DNA of 64,000 bases from Bacillota bacterium (GCA_021768085.1 JAETOJ010000008.1:1-64000), one strand, 5' to 3'; numbered from the stretch's first letter, positions 1-8,443 are shown. Notes: generated from the letters alone by a model not told the origin. Numbers and translations are program-made.

Positions 1-87
1 GGTTTTGCGTGGCTTGGGAACCGGCCAAAAAAATTTAAAAGGGGGGTTAATTTTGACTCTACAGCATCCGATATAGAGGGTGAGGCC

Positions 88-139
88 AGTAAAAACGAGT
101 CACGCAGAACTTATAGGTTTTGCGTGGCTCGTTTTTACT
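88..139. repeat. Long inverted repeat (hairpin)
   Basis: Arms at 88-110 and 117-139 pair over 23 positions with only two non-Watson-Crick pairs, both G-U in RNA, around a 6-base loop. It lies downstream of the recombinase on the minus strand and could end its transcript. Fourteen bases of the right half (116-129) recur exactly at 1-14, so the element continues or is repeated at the window edge. Nothing else is recognisable in 1-199. Confidence 0.7.
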
Positions 140-199
140 TTGTTCCATTGTTTGTTTAACCGTTTCCGGCGCTTGCCCTTCCCGGCCGTCCCTCCACCA

Positions 200-817
200 T
201 CACCCCTTGTGCAGACTTCCCGCGCACAGTTCTCTTGCCCTGCGCAGGAACGTGTCGCGGGACATCCCCAGCTCCCCAGCGGCGCGGCTGGCGGAGACGC
301 CGCCCTCCTGCCACAGCCGCGCCATGGTTTCAAACCCCAGCGGCAAGGACAGCCGCTCCCGCCCAAACCGGACGCCGGCCGCCCTGGCCGCCGCGATGCC
401 CTCCGCCTGCCGACGGCGGATATTCTCCCGCTCGGTCTGCGCCACGTAGCTGAGCAGCTGGAGCACAATGTCCGCAATGAGCGTCCCGGTGAGATCCCGC
501 CCCCGCCGGGTGTCCAGCAGCGGCATATCCAGCACCACAATGGCGGCCTCCCGCTCCTTTGTAATGACGGCCCACTGCTCCAGGATCTCAGTGTAGTTCC
601 GGCCCAGCCGGTCGATGCTCTTGATCACCAGCACGTCTTTCTGCCGCAACCCCTTTACCAGCCGCTGGTAGCGGGGACGGTTAAAGTCCTTCCCCGACAG
701 CTTTTCCACAACGATCCGCTCGTCCTCCACGCCGAACTCCCGCATGGCGGCCATCTGGCGGGCCTCGTTCTGTTCACGGGTGGACACCCGCACATAGCCG
801 TACGTCGTTCCTTCCAT
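200..817 (-). CDS. Serine recombinase (resolvase/invertase family)
   Basis: A 205-residue site-specific recombinase of the small resolvase/DNA-invertase type. The N-terminus YGYVRVSTREQN holds the expected catalytic serine (Ser12). The SIDRLGRNYTEI segment and the ERENIRRRQAEG helix are typical of the family, and the C-terminus (GGVSASRAAGELGMSRDTF) is a helix-turn-helix for site binding. The start at 817 is chosen because AAGGAGG lies 8 bases upstream; a longer in-frame start at 841 lacks this. Such enzymes act on plasmid or transposon resolution sites or invertible switches. No transposase or phage gene is beside it, so its site is not known. The inverted repeat at 88-139 is the nearest candidate structure. 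Confidence 0.9.
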   Translation of the reverse strand: MEGTTYGYVRVSTREQNEARQMAAMREFGVEDERIVVEKLSGKDFNRPRYQRLVKGLRQKDVLVIKSIDRLGRNYTEILEQWAVITKEREAAIVVLDMPLLDTRRGRDLTGTLIADIVLQLLSYVAQTERENIRRRQAEGIAAARAAGVRFGRERLSLPLGFETMARLWQEGGVSASRAAGELGMSRDTFLRRARELCAGSLHKG

Positions 818-1139
818 AGAATTGCCTCCTTGTTTCGTCATGGTTGCAGCTCTATTCTACAGGAAATGACAAATATCGCCAAACCTACCTCCGTCCCGTC
901 CCCTCCAGCGGGGAGCACCCCTCCCCTGGCAGCGCGGGGCTAAATGGCCGGCCGCGCCAGATCGTGCGCCGCTTTGTTTTCATTCGAGCCGCGGGCCGGT
1001 AGCAAGTCCGATTCCGGCCAGCTTTGCGGGGAAGCCCTGCCGCGGCCACTGGGCAGGAGCATTCCCAGGCATCCGATGTTCGTCTGATAATCAGCCTGAT
1101 GGAGGCAGGAATTTCCGATACTTGTCGGCTCCCTGCCGC

Positions 1140-1168
1140 TTGCAACCATGGTTGATTTCCATTATAAT
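1140..1168 (+). promoter_or_regulatory. Predicted sigma-A promoter for the 1.2-5 kb genes
   Basis: TTGCAA at 1140-1145, a 17-base spacer and a perfect TATAAT at 1163-1168. It lies about 58 bases before the phosphopantetheinyl transferase start and could drive the thiolase operon. Nothing else convincing was seen in the 842-1225 gap. Confidence 0.6.
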
Positions 1169-1225
1169 TGTAGAAAAAGCAGCCCTTTTTTTGTGCATTT
1201 TCCAATCGAGACGAGTTGATTCCAA

Positions 1226-1834
1226 ATGCATTCCATTCGGCTTCTTTTAGCGGACGCCCATGTGCTTGCGGGCAGGGAGGCAGAAAGCCTACCCCTACTT
1301 CCCCCAAACCGTCGGAGGGAGGCCGCCGCGTTCTGCTCGGACGACGCACGTTTGCTCTGTTGTGCCGCCGGGCTGCTGTTGCGCAGGGTACTGGGCGTGA
1401 CACGGGACGAGGATCTGGCCATCGGCCCCCTGGGGAAGCCTGCGCTGACCCGGGGCGGCGCGGCATTCAGCCTGTCCCACGCCGGACACTACGCGGCGCT
1501 GGCGGTAAGCGGGCAAACGGTGGGGGTTGACGTGGAGCCCATTCGGCCGCCCGCCGCGTTTCCACGCAAGGTGTTTACCGGGGCGGAGCTGGACTGGCTC
1601 TCCTCCCATCCCGGGCCGGAGGAATTCTGCCTGCTCTGGACCCGACTGGAAAGCGCCCTGAAGGCGGAGGGCTGCGGGCTGGCGGGAGCGCGCCGTGCAT
1701 TCTCCCTTTTGGAGCCCGGCGCGCCATGGCACTGGGAAAGCGTGCGCTATGACGGCCATTGGATCACCTGCGCTGCACGCTCGCCGGCGGAGCTCCGGTT
1801 CACGGTACTGTCCGCCGCCGACCTGCTCCGATAA
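1226..1834 (+). CDS. 4'-phosphopantetheinyl transferase (Sfp type)
   Basis: A 202-residue transferase that would move 4'-phosphopantetheine from CoA to the serine of a carrier protein. Visible family motifs are FSLSHAGHYAALAVS (81-95), GVDVEPI with Mg-binding Asp102 and Glu104, and WTRLESALKAEG (139-149) with Glu142 and Lys146, the counterpart of the usual WxxKEA/S-xxK block. The length matches compact Sfp/AcpT-like enzymes. It opens the cluster, 52 bases before the thiolase-like gene and 1.9 kb before a carrier-protein gene, so its natural client is probably that carrier. No polyketide or peptide synthase is in the window. The start is supported only by position; its ribosome site is weak. 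Confidence 0.85.
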   Translation: MHSIRLLLADAHVLAGREAESLPLLPPNRRREAAAFCSDDARLLCCAAGLLLRRVLGVTRDEDLAIGPLGKPALTRGGAAFSLSHAGHYAALAVSGQTVGVDVEPIRPPAAFPRKVFTGAELDWLSSHPGPEEFCLLWTRLESALKAEGCGLAGARRAFSLLEPGAPWHWESVRYDGHWITCAARSPAELRFTVLSAADLLR

Positions 1835-1886
1835 GCGGGGGCAGGCCAGAGCTTCAACAATTCAATCATAGAAAGGATGTATCCGC

Positions 1887-3203
1887 ATGAACCAGACCCA
1901 TCCAGGAAGGTACAGCAGAAGCGTGTCGATCATCGGCGTTGGCTGCACACCGTTCATGTATACGGTGGATAACCCCGAAACAAACGGCTTGACCGAGGGC
2001 GAGCTGTTCGGCTACGCGGCGCTGAAGGCCATGGAGGACGCCGGTATCACCGCCAAGGACGTGGATTTCTATTTCCACGGCGAGGCCAGCCCCCTCAACG
2101 GCTCCAACTACCTGACCCCCAACTCCCAGATCGCCAACTGGTTCGGCATGAAGGGCAAGGCGTCCATCCACCACTCCGAGGCCTGCTGCACCGGCTACCT
2201 GGCCATTGAGCAAGCCGTCAACGCCGTGGCCTCCGGCAAATACAACTGCGTGCTGTCCGGCTGTGTGGAGTTTGGGGACAGCACCCCCGCCCCTGCAGAC
2301 AACATCGAAACCAAAAAGCACCCCTACAAACGGGACAAGATGACCATGGAGCGGTTCCTGGCCACCACCCAGTGGCTGTATGACCGCAACTATGCCCGCA
2401 GCTTCATGGCCCCCATGGAGCTGATCTATGACGACGCGGCGGAGGACTACGTGCGCACCCGGGGCATCAGCGCCCAGGACATGGACGACACCCTGAACTG
2501 GATGGCCATCAACAACCGCCGCAACGCCGCCAAGAACCCCCTGGCCCTGGAGCGCAAGGAGTTTGCCGAGATCGCCAAGGAGGCCGGGTTTGACGATGTA
2601 ATGGCCTATATGCGCTCTCCCTACAACCCCCGGATGGGCGACTTCCTGCGGGCCGAGTGCATTGAGCGCAAGTGCGACGGCGCCGCCGCCTGCATCGTGT
2701 GCGCCACCGACCTGATTCCCCAGATCGCCAAGAACCTGAAGCATAAGCCCGTGGAGGTGCTGGGCATCGGCTGCTCCTGCATGGAGGCCACCAACCCTCA
2801 CTTCGAGATCCGGGCCACCGAGGAGGCCATTCGGCAGGTATACGAGGTCACCGGCGTGAAGCCGGAGGAGATCGACCTGTTCTTTGCCAATGACTTCATC
2901 ATCACCTCCCACCTCATCGCCGCCGAGATCGCGGGCTATCTGCCCTACGGCGAGGGCTGGAAATACATCTGCGCGGGGCGCACCGCTTACGACGGCGACA
3001 AGCCCATCAACACCAACGGTGGTCGGACCTCTTTTGGCCACGCCCACGCCGCCTCCGGCATGGCGGATGTCTACGAGGCCTGTATGCAGATGCGGGGCGA
3101 GTGCGGGGAGCGCCAGGTGAAGAAGCTGCCCAAGACTACCCTGCTGCGCGGGTACGGCGGCTCCCAGAACGTGGCGGCCGTGATGCTCCGGATTGCGGAC
3201 TGA
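1887..3203 (+). CDS. Thiolase-superfamily enzyme (SCP2/Ltp2-like)
   Basis: A 438-residue thiolase-fold protein. The segment HHSEACCTGYLAIEQA puts a cysteine (Cys100) where thiolases carry the acyl-accepting residue, and NTNGGRTSFGHAHAASG (375-391) gives the conserved C-terminal His385. The usual second catalytic cysteine near the C-terminus is not evident; that stretch reads LLRGYGGSQNVA. Proteins of this branch that pair with a DUF35 protein, as here (gene 24 bases downstream), include archaeal acetoacetyl-CoA thiolases, the Ltp2 steroid side-chain aldolases and the PhlC acyltransferase. It may therefore do thiolysis, retro-aldol cleavage or C-acylation. With a phosphate acyltransferase and butyrate kinase in the cluster, a cleaving, catabolic direction is the favoured inference. 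Confidence 0.8.
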   Translation: MNQTHPGRYSRSVSIIGVGCTPFMYTVDNPETNGLTEGELFGYAALKAMEDAGITAKDVDFYFHGEASPLNGSNYLTPNSQIANWFGMKGKASIHHSEACCTGYLAIEQAVNAVASGKYNCVLSGCVEFGDSTPAPADNIETKKHPYKRDKMTMERFLATTQWLYDRNYARSFMAPMELIYDDAAEDYVRTRGISAQDMDDTLNWMAINNRRNAAKNPLALERKEFAEIAKEAGFDDVMAYMRSPYNPRMGDFLRAECIERKCDGAAACIVCATDLIPQIAKNLKHKPVEVLGIGCSCMEATNPHFEIRATEEAIRQVYEVTGVKPEEIDLFFANDFIITSHLIAAEIAGYLPYGEGWKYICAGRTAYDGDKPINTNGGRTSFGHAHAASGMADVYEACMQMRGECGERQVKKLPKTTLLRGYGGSQNVAAVMLRIAD

Positions 3204-3227
3204 CGAATTTGACAGGAGGGTTGGATC

Positions 3228-3650
3228 ATGGCGATCAAATTGGAAAAAGTCGTTCAAAAGTTCTATGACAGCCTGGAGGAAGGGAAGATTTTAGGCCGCA
3301 AATGCCCTGCCTGCGGTGCGGTGGAGTTCCCGCCGGTCTACGCCTGCAACACCTGCGGCAACCTGGAGACGGAGTGGGTGGAGATCAGCGGCAAGGGCGT
3401 GATGAAGTCCATCGTCATGCCCGCCGCCCTGTCCTCTAAACCGGAGTACGACGCCCTGGGCGCCCGCAACTTCGCCTATGGCGAGGTGGAGCTGGCCGAG
3501 GGCGCCTGCCTCAACGCGGTGGTCAAGGGCATCAACAAGAAGAAGCGCAAGGAGATCATGGAGAAGGACCTGCTGCCCGTCCCCGTCCACGCGGAGATCT
3601 TCCAGCGCGACGGCTATAAGACCGTGGTGTTCGTGCTGGACGAGGAGTAA
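3228..3650 (+). CDS. DUF35 Zn-ribbon/OB-fold protein, partner of the thiolase
   Basis: A 140-residue protein with a rubredoxin-like zinc ribbon (Cys26, Cys29, Cys40, Cys43; CPAC and CNTC) followed by an OB-fold half containing the KGVMKSIV and EIFQRDGYKTVVF strands. This is the DUF35/ChsH2 architecture. In characterised systems it binds the thiolase-like subunit and helps channel or hold the acyl thioester. It directly follows the thiolase gene in the same operon with GACAGGAGGG as ribosome site, so a two-subunit complex is the natural reading. Nothing shows enzymatic activity of its own. Confidence 0.85.
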   Translation: MAIKLEKVVQKFYDSLEEGKILGRKCPACGAVEFPPVYACNTCGNLETEWVEISGKGVMKSIVMPAALSSKPEYDALGARNFAYGEVELAEGACLNAVVKGINKKKRKEIMEKDLLPVPVHAEIFQRDGYKTVVFVLDEE

Positions 3651-3705
3651 CCCTCCCGCTGTTCCAGCCAACTAAAATAAGAATGGATAAAGGAGCTTGA
3701 CACGT

Positions 3706-3945
3706 ATGGATCGCAAGGAACTGGAAGCGAAAATTCTGGAGCTGGTCTCCACCTCTTACAACAAGGACATCTCCACCCTGTCCATGGACACCCGGATCAA
3801 GGAGGATCTGGGCGGCGCCTCCGTGCTGATGGTGGGCCTGGTCTCCGAGATTGAGAACGAGCTGGACGTGCTGGTGCAGCTGCCCGTGGCCGCCGCCTGC
3901 AAAACCATCGGCGAGCTGGTGGACAAAACCGAGGAGCTGCTGTAA
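3706..3945 (+). CDS. Acyl-carrier-protein-like protein with variant site
   Basis: A 79-residue protein of ACP size and helix pattern. The usual DSL prosthetic-group motif is replaced by GASV within DLGGASVLMVGLVSEIE; the serine (Ser39) that would carry phosphopantetheine is kept but the preceding aspartate is alanine. The four-helix pattern and acidic helix 2 (LVSEIENEL) are otherwise preserved. The ATG at 3706 is chosen because AAAGGAG lies 10 bases upstream; an in-frame TTG at 3697 is too close to it. Position between the thiolase/DUF35 pair and the phosphate acyltransferase suggests it carries the acyl group between them. Whether it is modified by the nearby transferase is unproved. Confidence 0.75.
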   Translation: MDRKELEAKILELVSTSYNKDISTLSMDTRIKEDLGGASVLMVGLVSEIENELDVLVQLPVAAACKTIGELVDKTEELL

Positions 3946-3969
3946 TTCGGCGCGGAGGGAGTAACCGCT

Positions 3970-4977
3970 ATGGCAAATATTCTGGATCGGCTCTATGAGA
4001 AGGCCAAGCTGGACGTCCAGCGGGTGGCGTTCCCCGAGGCGGACAACGAGAAGATGATGCAGGCCGCCTATGAGTGCGGCCGGGACGGCTACATCGTCCC
4101 TATCCTGGTGGGCGACGCAGAGCAGCTCAAGGCCCTCTGCGCCCAGCGGGGCTATGACGAGGGCGTGTTCACCTTTGTGGACGTCAACAATGAGGAATAC
4201 AAAAACAAGCTGATCGCGGCCTATGTAGCCCAGCCGGGCCGCATCCTGAAGGAGAAGGCCCTGGGCCGCCGGATGGCGGATCCCCTGTACTTCGCCGCGG
4301 TGATGCAGGCGGTGGATGAGGCGGATGTGACCTTCGCCGGCATCAACAACACCACCGGCGACGTAATTCTGGCCGGCCAGATGGTGGTAGGGCTCCAGCC
4401 CGGCATCGCCACCATTTCCAGCATCGGCCTGTGCGACATCCCCGGCTATGAGGGCAGCGAGGGCTCCCTGCTGGCCATTGGCGACAGCGCGGTGTGCACC
4501 AACCCCAACGCCGAGCAGCTGGCCTCCATCGCCATCTCCGCCTGTGACACCGTCCGCTCCCTGCTGGACTGGGAGCCCCGGTGCGCCCTGGTGTGCTATT
4601 CCACCCGGGGCAGCGGCCAGGGCGAGCTCATTGACAAGGTGATCGAGGCGGCCAAGATCGCCAACCAGCAGCGCCCCGACCTGGCCATCGAGGGCGAGCT
4701 CCAGCTGGACGCCGCCATCGTCCCTGCGGTGGCCGCGAAGAAGGTCAAGGAGGACAGCCGCGTGGCGGGCAAGGCCAACGTGGTGATCTGGCCTGACCTG
4801 AACGTGGGCAACGTGGCGGTGAAGCTGATCCAGCAGTTCGGCCGCGCCGACGCCTACGGCCCCATGCTCCAGGGCTTCCAGAAGGTGGTGTGCGACTGCT
4901 CCCGGGGCGCGCCGGTCTCTGAGATCAAGGGCAATGTGATCATCTCCGCCGTGCGGGCGGCCGGAATGAAAAAGTGA
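3970..4977 (+). CDS. Phosphate acetyl/butyryltransferase family enzyme
   Basis: A 335-residue member of the PTA/PTB family, which swaps an acyl group between a thiol carrier and phosphate. The N-terminal RVAFPEADNEKMMQAA and the middle DVILAGQMVVGLQPG and CYSTRGSGQGELIDKV blocks fit the family, and the length matches single-domain phosphotransacetylases. Its acyl specificity cannot be read from sequence. In this cluster it would turn an acyl-ACP or acyl-CoA from the thiolase step into an acyl phosphate for the butyrate kinase at 12684. It starts 24 bases after the carrier-protein gene. It is distinct from the PduL-type phosphotransacylase in the eut operon. Confidence 0.85.
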   Translation: MANILDRLYEKAKLDVQRVAFPEADNEKMMQAAYECGRDGYIVPILVGDAEQLKALCAQRGYDEGVFTFVDVNNEEYKNKLIAAYVAQPGRILKEKALGRRMADPLYFAAVMQAVDEADVTFAGINNTTGDVILAGQMVVGLQPGIATISSIGLCDIPGYEGSEGSLLAIGDSAVCTNPNAEQLASIAISACDTVRSLLDWEPRCALVCYSTRGSGQGELIDKVIEAAKIANQQRPDLAIEGELQLDAAIVPAVAAKKVKEDSRVAGKANVVIWPDLNVGNVAVKLIQQFGRADAYGPMLQGFQKVVCDCSRGAPVSEIKGNVIISAVRAAGMKK

Positions 4978-4990
4978 ATCAAGCGTGACA

Positions 4991-5032
4991 AAAGCACCTC
5001 CCGCGGCTGGCTCAGCCATTGGGAGGTGCTTT
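4991..5032. repeat. Hairpin just before the MBL-fold gene
   Basis: Twelve-base perfect arms (4991-5002 and 5021-5032) enclose an inner GGCT/AGCC stem. There is no U-tract on the plus strand and the AAGGAG of the next gene follows within 4 bases. A processing or attenuation element is more likely than a plain terminator. Confidence 0.55.
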
Positions 5033-5043
5033 GGGAAGGAGCT

Positions 5044-5838
5044 ATGGCATTTTCATGGAAAGAAATCGCGCCGGGCGTGGGGCAGATCGGGGACGGCCAG
5101 GGTAATTTCTGCACCCTGCTCACCGGCAGCCGGAGCGCCGTTCTGTTTGACACCATGGTTGGGCTGGGCGATTTGAAGGGCTTTGTCGGCCGGCAGTGCC
5201 CCGTGGAGCCCATGGTGATCGCCAGCCACGGCCACTTCGATCACATTGGCGGGGCGCGCCAGTTTTCCCCCGTGTATATGAGCCCGGAGGATCTCCCGCT
5301 GCTGGAGGTGGGCCGGGGGCAGATTCCGGTGCTGGAGCAGACCCTGGGCCGGAGTCTGGACGGCATGGAGGAGAGCTTCCGGCCTGAGCGGTACCGGCCA
5401 ATCCGCCCCGGCCAGGTGCTGGATCTGGGCGGGATGACGGCACAGGTGGTGGATCTGTCCGGCCACACAGCCGGGAGCATCGGCCTGCTGTGCCGGGAGC
5501 TGCGGCTGCTGCTGGCGGGGGACGCGCTCTCCCCCCAGGCGTGCATTTTGTTCCCGGAGAGCCTGTCCCTGGAGCACTACGCCCGGATGCTGGATCGGGT
5601 GGAGCGGCTGCCCTTCGACCGGTTTTTGTCCGCCCATTTTGATATCGCGTTCCCCAGGCATATCATTCAGAGGTTCAGGCAGTGCGTTTCCCTGGTGGGT
5701 AAAAAGCGGGGCATGGAGTACGAGTTTGGCCCCCTGCCCTATATCAAGGGCCGGGTTTACGTGGGCGAGCCGCAAAACCGGGAAATCGGCCAGCTCATCT
5801 GCCTGATCACCAGACCGGACACGCCGCCACTGGACTGA
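5044..5838 (+). CDS. Metallo-beta-lactamase-fold hydrolase
   Basis: A 264-residue MBL-fold protein. The metal motif is complete: SHGHFDHIGG (His62, His64, Asp66, His67), a further His in LSGHTAGS and an Asp in LLLAGDALS. Such proteins include glyoxalase II-like thioesterases and lactone hydrolases. In this cluster a thioester or ring-opening hydrolysis is plausible but not shown. The start at 5044 follows AAGGAG closely. The preceding hairpin (4991-5032) may set its expression apart from the upstream genes. Confidence 0.8.
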   Translation: MAFSWKEIAPGVGQIGDGQGNFCTLLTGSRSAVLFDTMVGLGDLKGFVGRQCPVEPMVIASHGHFDHIGGARQFSPVYMSPEDLPLLEVGRGQIPVLEQTLGRSLDGMEESFRPERYRPIRPGQVLDLGGMTAQVVDLSGHTAGSIGLLCRELRLLLAGDALSPQACILFPESLSLEHYARMLDRVERLPFDRFLSAHFDIAFPRHIIQRFRQCVSLVGKKRGMEYEFGPLPYIKGRVYVGEPQNREIGQLICLITRPDTPPLD

Positions 5839-5958
5839 TCGGCTTCATCTACCGTCCTTTCCGGATGGAGTGTCCCGCAAATAGGGCGTCTTATCACACG
5901 AAGGCAGCCGCCGACTTCGATTAGGCGGCACAGGCGGTTTAAAAAAAGGGGGGTCTTT

Positions 5959-7272
5959 ATGGCAGCGGAGGTGGCACGGGAAAAGGTTGAGAGCACCAAG
6001 CATAAGCTGTTTCACGCGCTTCAGTCAAAATATTCCCTGAAGTATTACCTGGATCTGGTGTATGACGTCATTCATTTGGAGCTGAACCTGTGCGACACCA
6101 GCTACGGCTTTTTTGCCAGGGTGCCGAGCCCTGCCGGGGAGCACCCGGACGTGGACAGCTCCAATGGACGGCTCTACCTGAAATACGACATGAGCCAGAA
6201 CCTGGAGCTGAACCGGCACATTGACCGCGCGCTGGAGATCTCCGGCCCCTATGTGTGCCAGGACGACCGTTTCCCCTATGACATCGTTTTCCAGCCGGTT
6301 CGGATCAACCGGGCCATGGTGGCCTATCTGTTCAGCCCGGGGCGGCCGGAGGGATTTACCGACGTGGATCTGGAGCTCATCGACTTTCTGGCCCAGGTGC
6401 TGTCCATTGAGCTGCAAAAGAACGACAGCTTCGCGGTGGAGAGCGGCCTGAAATACGAGTATTTCCTTCAAGAGCTGATCGATGGCCATTTTTCCTCTGA
6501 TGAGTTTGCCGGGCAGCGCCTGCGCCAGCTGGGCCGCAAGCCCCAGCCCTACTATTATATGTTGCACTTTTCCTTTGACGATCCGGAGTCCATCCGCATT
6601 GCCAGAAGCCACTATTACGAGCTGCTGCGGGGCGCGTTCCCGGACGGCCTTGTGGGGGTGGTGCGGGGCAGGCTGTATCTGCTGCTGCCCCGCGACGCGC
6701 CCAGCCCGCTGAACGGCAGGGAGCGCCAGGCCCTGCTGAAGTTCCTGACACTGAACCGGATCCGCTGCGGCATCAGCTATTACTACACCTCCCTGGTCAT
6801 GTCCCATTACGCCGCCCAGCAAGCGGTGGCCAGCGTCAGCCAGCCCACTGCCGGCGAGTATATCTACAGCTATGAGCAGGAATTCCTGTATCATATCTTT
6901 TCCCAGGGAATGAGCCAGGATTGGCTTCAGTCCCAGATCTTCCCGGATCTGCGGCTTCTCCGCGCCCATGATCAGACCTACCATACGGAATTCGTGCACA
7001 CCCTGCGCACCTATATTCAATGCTCGCGCAACGCCACCAACGCCGCCGTCCAGCTCCACATCCATAAGAGCACCTTCTTCTACCGGATGAGCAAGATCGC
7101 CGATCTGCTGGGGACGGATATTTACGACGGCAGGCGGCTGTTCGCCTATGAATTCTCCTTTTACCTGATTGATTATCTGAAAAGGGGAAGCACCCCCAAG
7201 GAGGGACCGGTCGGCACAGGCACGTCCGGCGGCGGAGTAGTTCCGACGAACGTAGTAAAACCCACAGATTAA
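5959..7272 (+). CDS. PucR/CdaR-family transcriptional regulator
   Basis: A 437-residue regulator. The C-terminal part (about 345-400; YIQCSRNATNAAVQLHIHKSTFFYRMSKIADLLG) is the HTH_30 DNA-binding domain of PucR/CdaR proteins. The N-terminal 170 residues look like a ligand-sensing GAF/PAS-type domain, without clear signature residues. PucR-type proteins usually activate neighbouring catabolic genes when a substrate binds. Its place between the thiolase half and the redox half of the cluster makes it the likely switch for both. A clear terminator follows it, so the downstream genes need their own start. Confidence 0.85.
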   Translation: MAAEVAREKVESTKHKLFHALQSKYSLKYYLDLVYDVIHLELNLCDTSYGFFARVPSPAGEHPDVDSSNGRLYLKYDMSQNLELNRHIDRALEISGPYVCQDDRFPYDIVFQPVRINRAMVAYLFSPGRPEGFTDVDLELIDFLAQVLSIELQKNDSFAVESGLKYEYFLQELIDGHFSSDEFAGQRLRQLGRKPQPYYYMLHFSFDDPESIRIARSHYYELLRGAFPDGLVGVVRGRLYLLLPRDAPSPLNGRERQALLKFLTLNRIRCGISYYYTSLVMSHYAAQQAVASVSQPTAGEYIYSYEQEFLYHIFSQGMSQDWLQSQIFPDLRLLRAHDQTYHTEFVHTLRTYIQCSRNATNAAVQLHIHKSTFFYRMSKIADLLGTDIYDGRRLFAYEFSFYLIDYLKRGSTPKEGPVGTGTSGGGVVPTNVVKPTD

Positions 7273-7288
7273 ATTGATAAAGTTTTGA

Positions 7289-7321
7289 CAGCCATCGGAT
7301 GACGAATCCGGTGGCTGCTTT
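7289..7321 (+). terminator. Rho-independent terminator after the PucR-type gene
   Basis: Twelve-pair stem (7289-7300 with 7306-7317, one G-U) with a 5-base loop, followed by CTTTTAT. It separates the regulator from the flavodoxin-like gene. Confidence 0.75.
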
Positions 7322-7492
7322 TATAATAAACAATGATGCACAAAACAGGCCCGCTTTCCTTCCGTATTTTATGGAAAACTCACATGGAAGGGCGGCCGGT
7401 TTGTTCATTGGGCAACTCGGAATCATTCTGTGCAAGGGGCAAACATCACAGCACACGCGGCAGGGCCGTGCAACAGATTAGGAGGAAAAAAC

Positions 7493-8443
7493 ATGGCATT
7501 TAAGGTAATGGGAATGACCGCAGGCCGAAAGGACAGCAACAGCGAGATTTTGCTGAAGGAGGCACTGTACACCTGTCAGGAGCTGGGGGCGGAGGTCACC
7601 TTCGTCAACCTGCGGGACTACAGCATTGAGGACTGCACCGGCTGCACCTTCTGCACCCAGGGTATGTTCATGAAGGGCGAAAACGTGGGGTGCGTGCTGA
7701 AGGAGAAGGACGACAAGGAAAAGCTGATGCAGGCCCTATTTGACAACGACGCCTTCATTTTCTCCGCGCCTACCTATGACCTTCAGGTCTCCGCCAACTT
7801 CACCCGGTTTATGCAGCGCTCCCTGGCCTATGAGACCGCGTTTCTGGAGAAGATCGGCGCCATCAAAACCCGCCACCGCGTGGCCGGCCTGATCGCCACT
7901 GGCGGCTCCACCCGGGCCTGGATGTCCCAGACGCTGGAGAATATGCAGGCCGCTATGTTCACCTGCGACTTCCACGTGGTGGATATGCAGCTGGCCACCC
8001 GGATCCCTGCCAAGGCCCATGTGCTCACCCGGCCCGACCATCTGGAGCGGGCCCGCAAGCTGGGCCAGAACATCATGGCCTCCCTGTCCAAGGCCCCCGA
8101 GGATCGGGGCTGGGAGGGCGACCCGGATATGGGCTGGTGCCCCCACTGTCATTCCAACGCCCTGGTGCTGGGTGAACCCCAGTGGGACGGCATCCACTTC
8201 AAGGTGGAGTGCCAGGTGTGCGGCTGCGGTGGCGACCTGGAAAAGGGCCCGGACGGCAGGTGGAAGTTCGTCATCGATCCGGAAATCGGCTACTGCCGGG
8301 ATCGCACCACTGCGGAGGGCCGGGGCCACCATCTGGAGGAGATCGGTGCCACCGAGGGCGCGTTCTACCGCGACCCGAAGAACATGGAGCTGGCGGAGGC
8401 AAAGATCGGCCGCTACAGGGAAATGAAGTTCAAAACAGTGTAA
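7493..8443 (+). CDS. Flavodoxin-like (NADPH-dependent FMN reductase family) protein with Zn-ribbon tail
   Basis: A 316-residue protein. The first 190 residues have the flavodoxin-like fold of WrbA/FMN-reductase proteins: an FMN-phosphate loop (GMTAGRKDSNSEI), a cysteine-rich DCTGCTFC segment and the SAPTYDLQVSANFTRFMQR block. The last third adds CPHCHSN and CQVCGCGG pairs, a zinc ribbon or rubredoxin-like site not typical of plain WrbA. The start at 7493 has TTAGGAGG 7 bases upstream. It leads the redox half of the cluster, 37 bases ahead of the flavoenzyme, and may pass electrons to it or act on the substrate. The substrate is not known. Confidence 0.8.
   Translation: MAFKVMGMTAGRKDSNSEILLKEALYTCQELGAEVTFVNLRDYSIEDCTGCTFCTQGMFMKGENVGCVLKEKDDKEKLMQALFDNDAFIFSAPTYDLQVSANFTRFMQRSLAYETAFLEKIGAIKTRHRVAGLIATGGSTRAWMSQTLENMQAAMFTCDFHVVDMQLATRIPAKAHVLTRPDHLERARKLGQNIMASLSKAPEDRGWEGDPDMGWCPHCHSNALVLGEPQWDGIHFKVECQVCGCGGDLEKGPDGRWKFVIDPEIGYCRDRTTAEGRGHHLEEIGATEGAFYRDPKNMELAEAKIGRYREMKFKTV

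Noticed and set aside
1226-3945. Polyketide or peptide-antibiotic cluster suggested by the phosphopantetheinyl transferase and carrier protein
   Set aside because: No synthase, acyltransferase domain or adenylation domain is present; the neighbours are catabolic and redox enzymes.
3556-5019. Long open frame of 487 codons on the minus strand, opposite the acyltransferase gene
   Set aside because: It is the antisense of two well-supported genes in GC-rich DNA. The translation is low-complexity, rich in G, H, L and V, and matches no family pattern.
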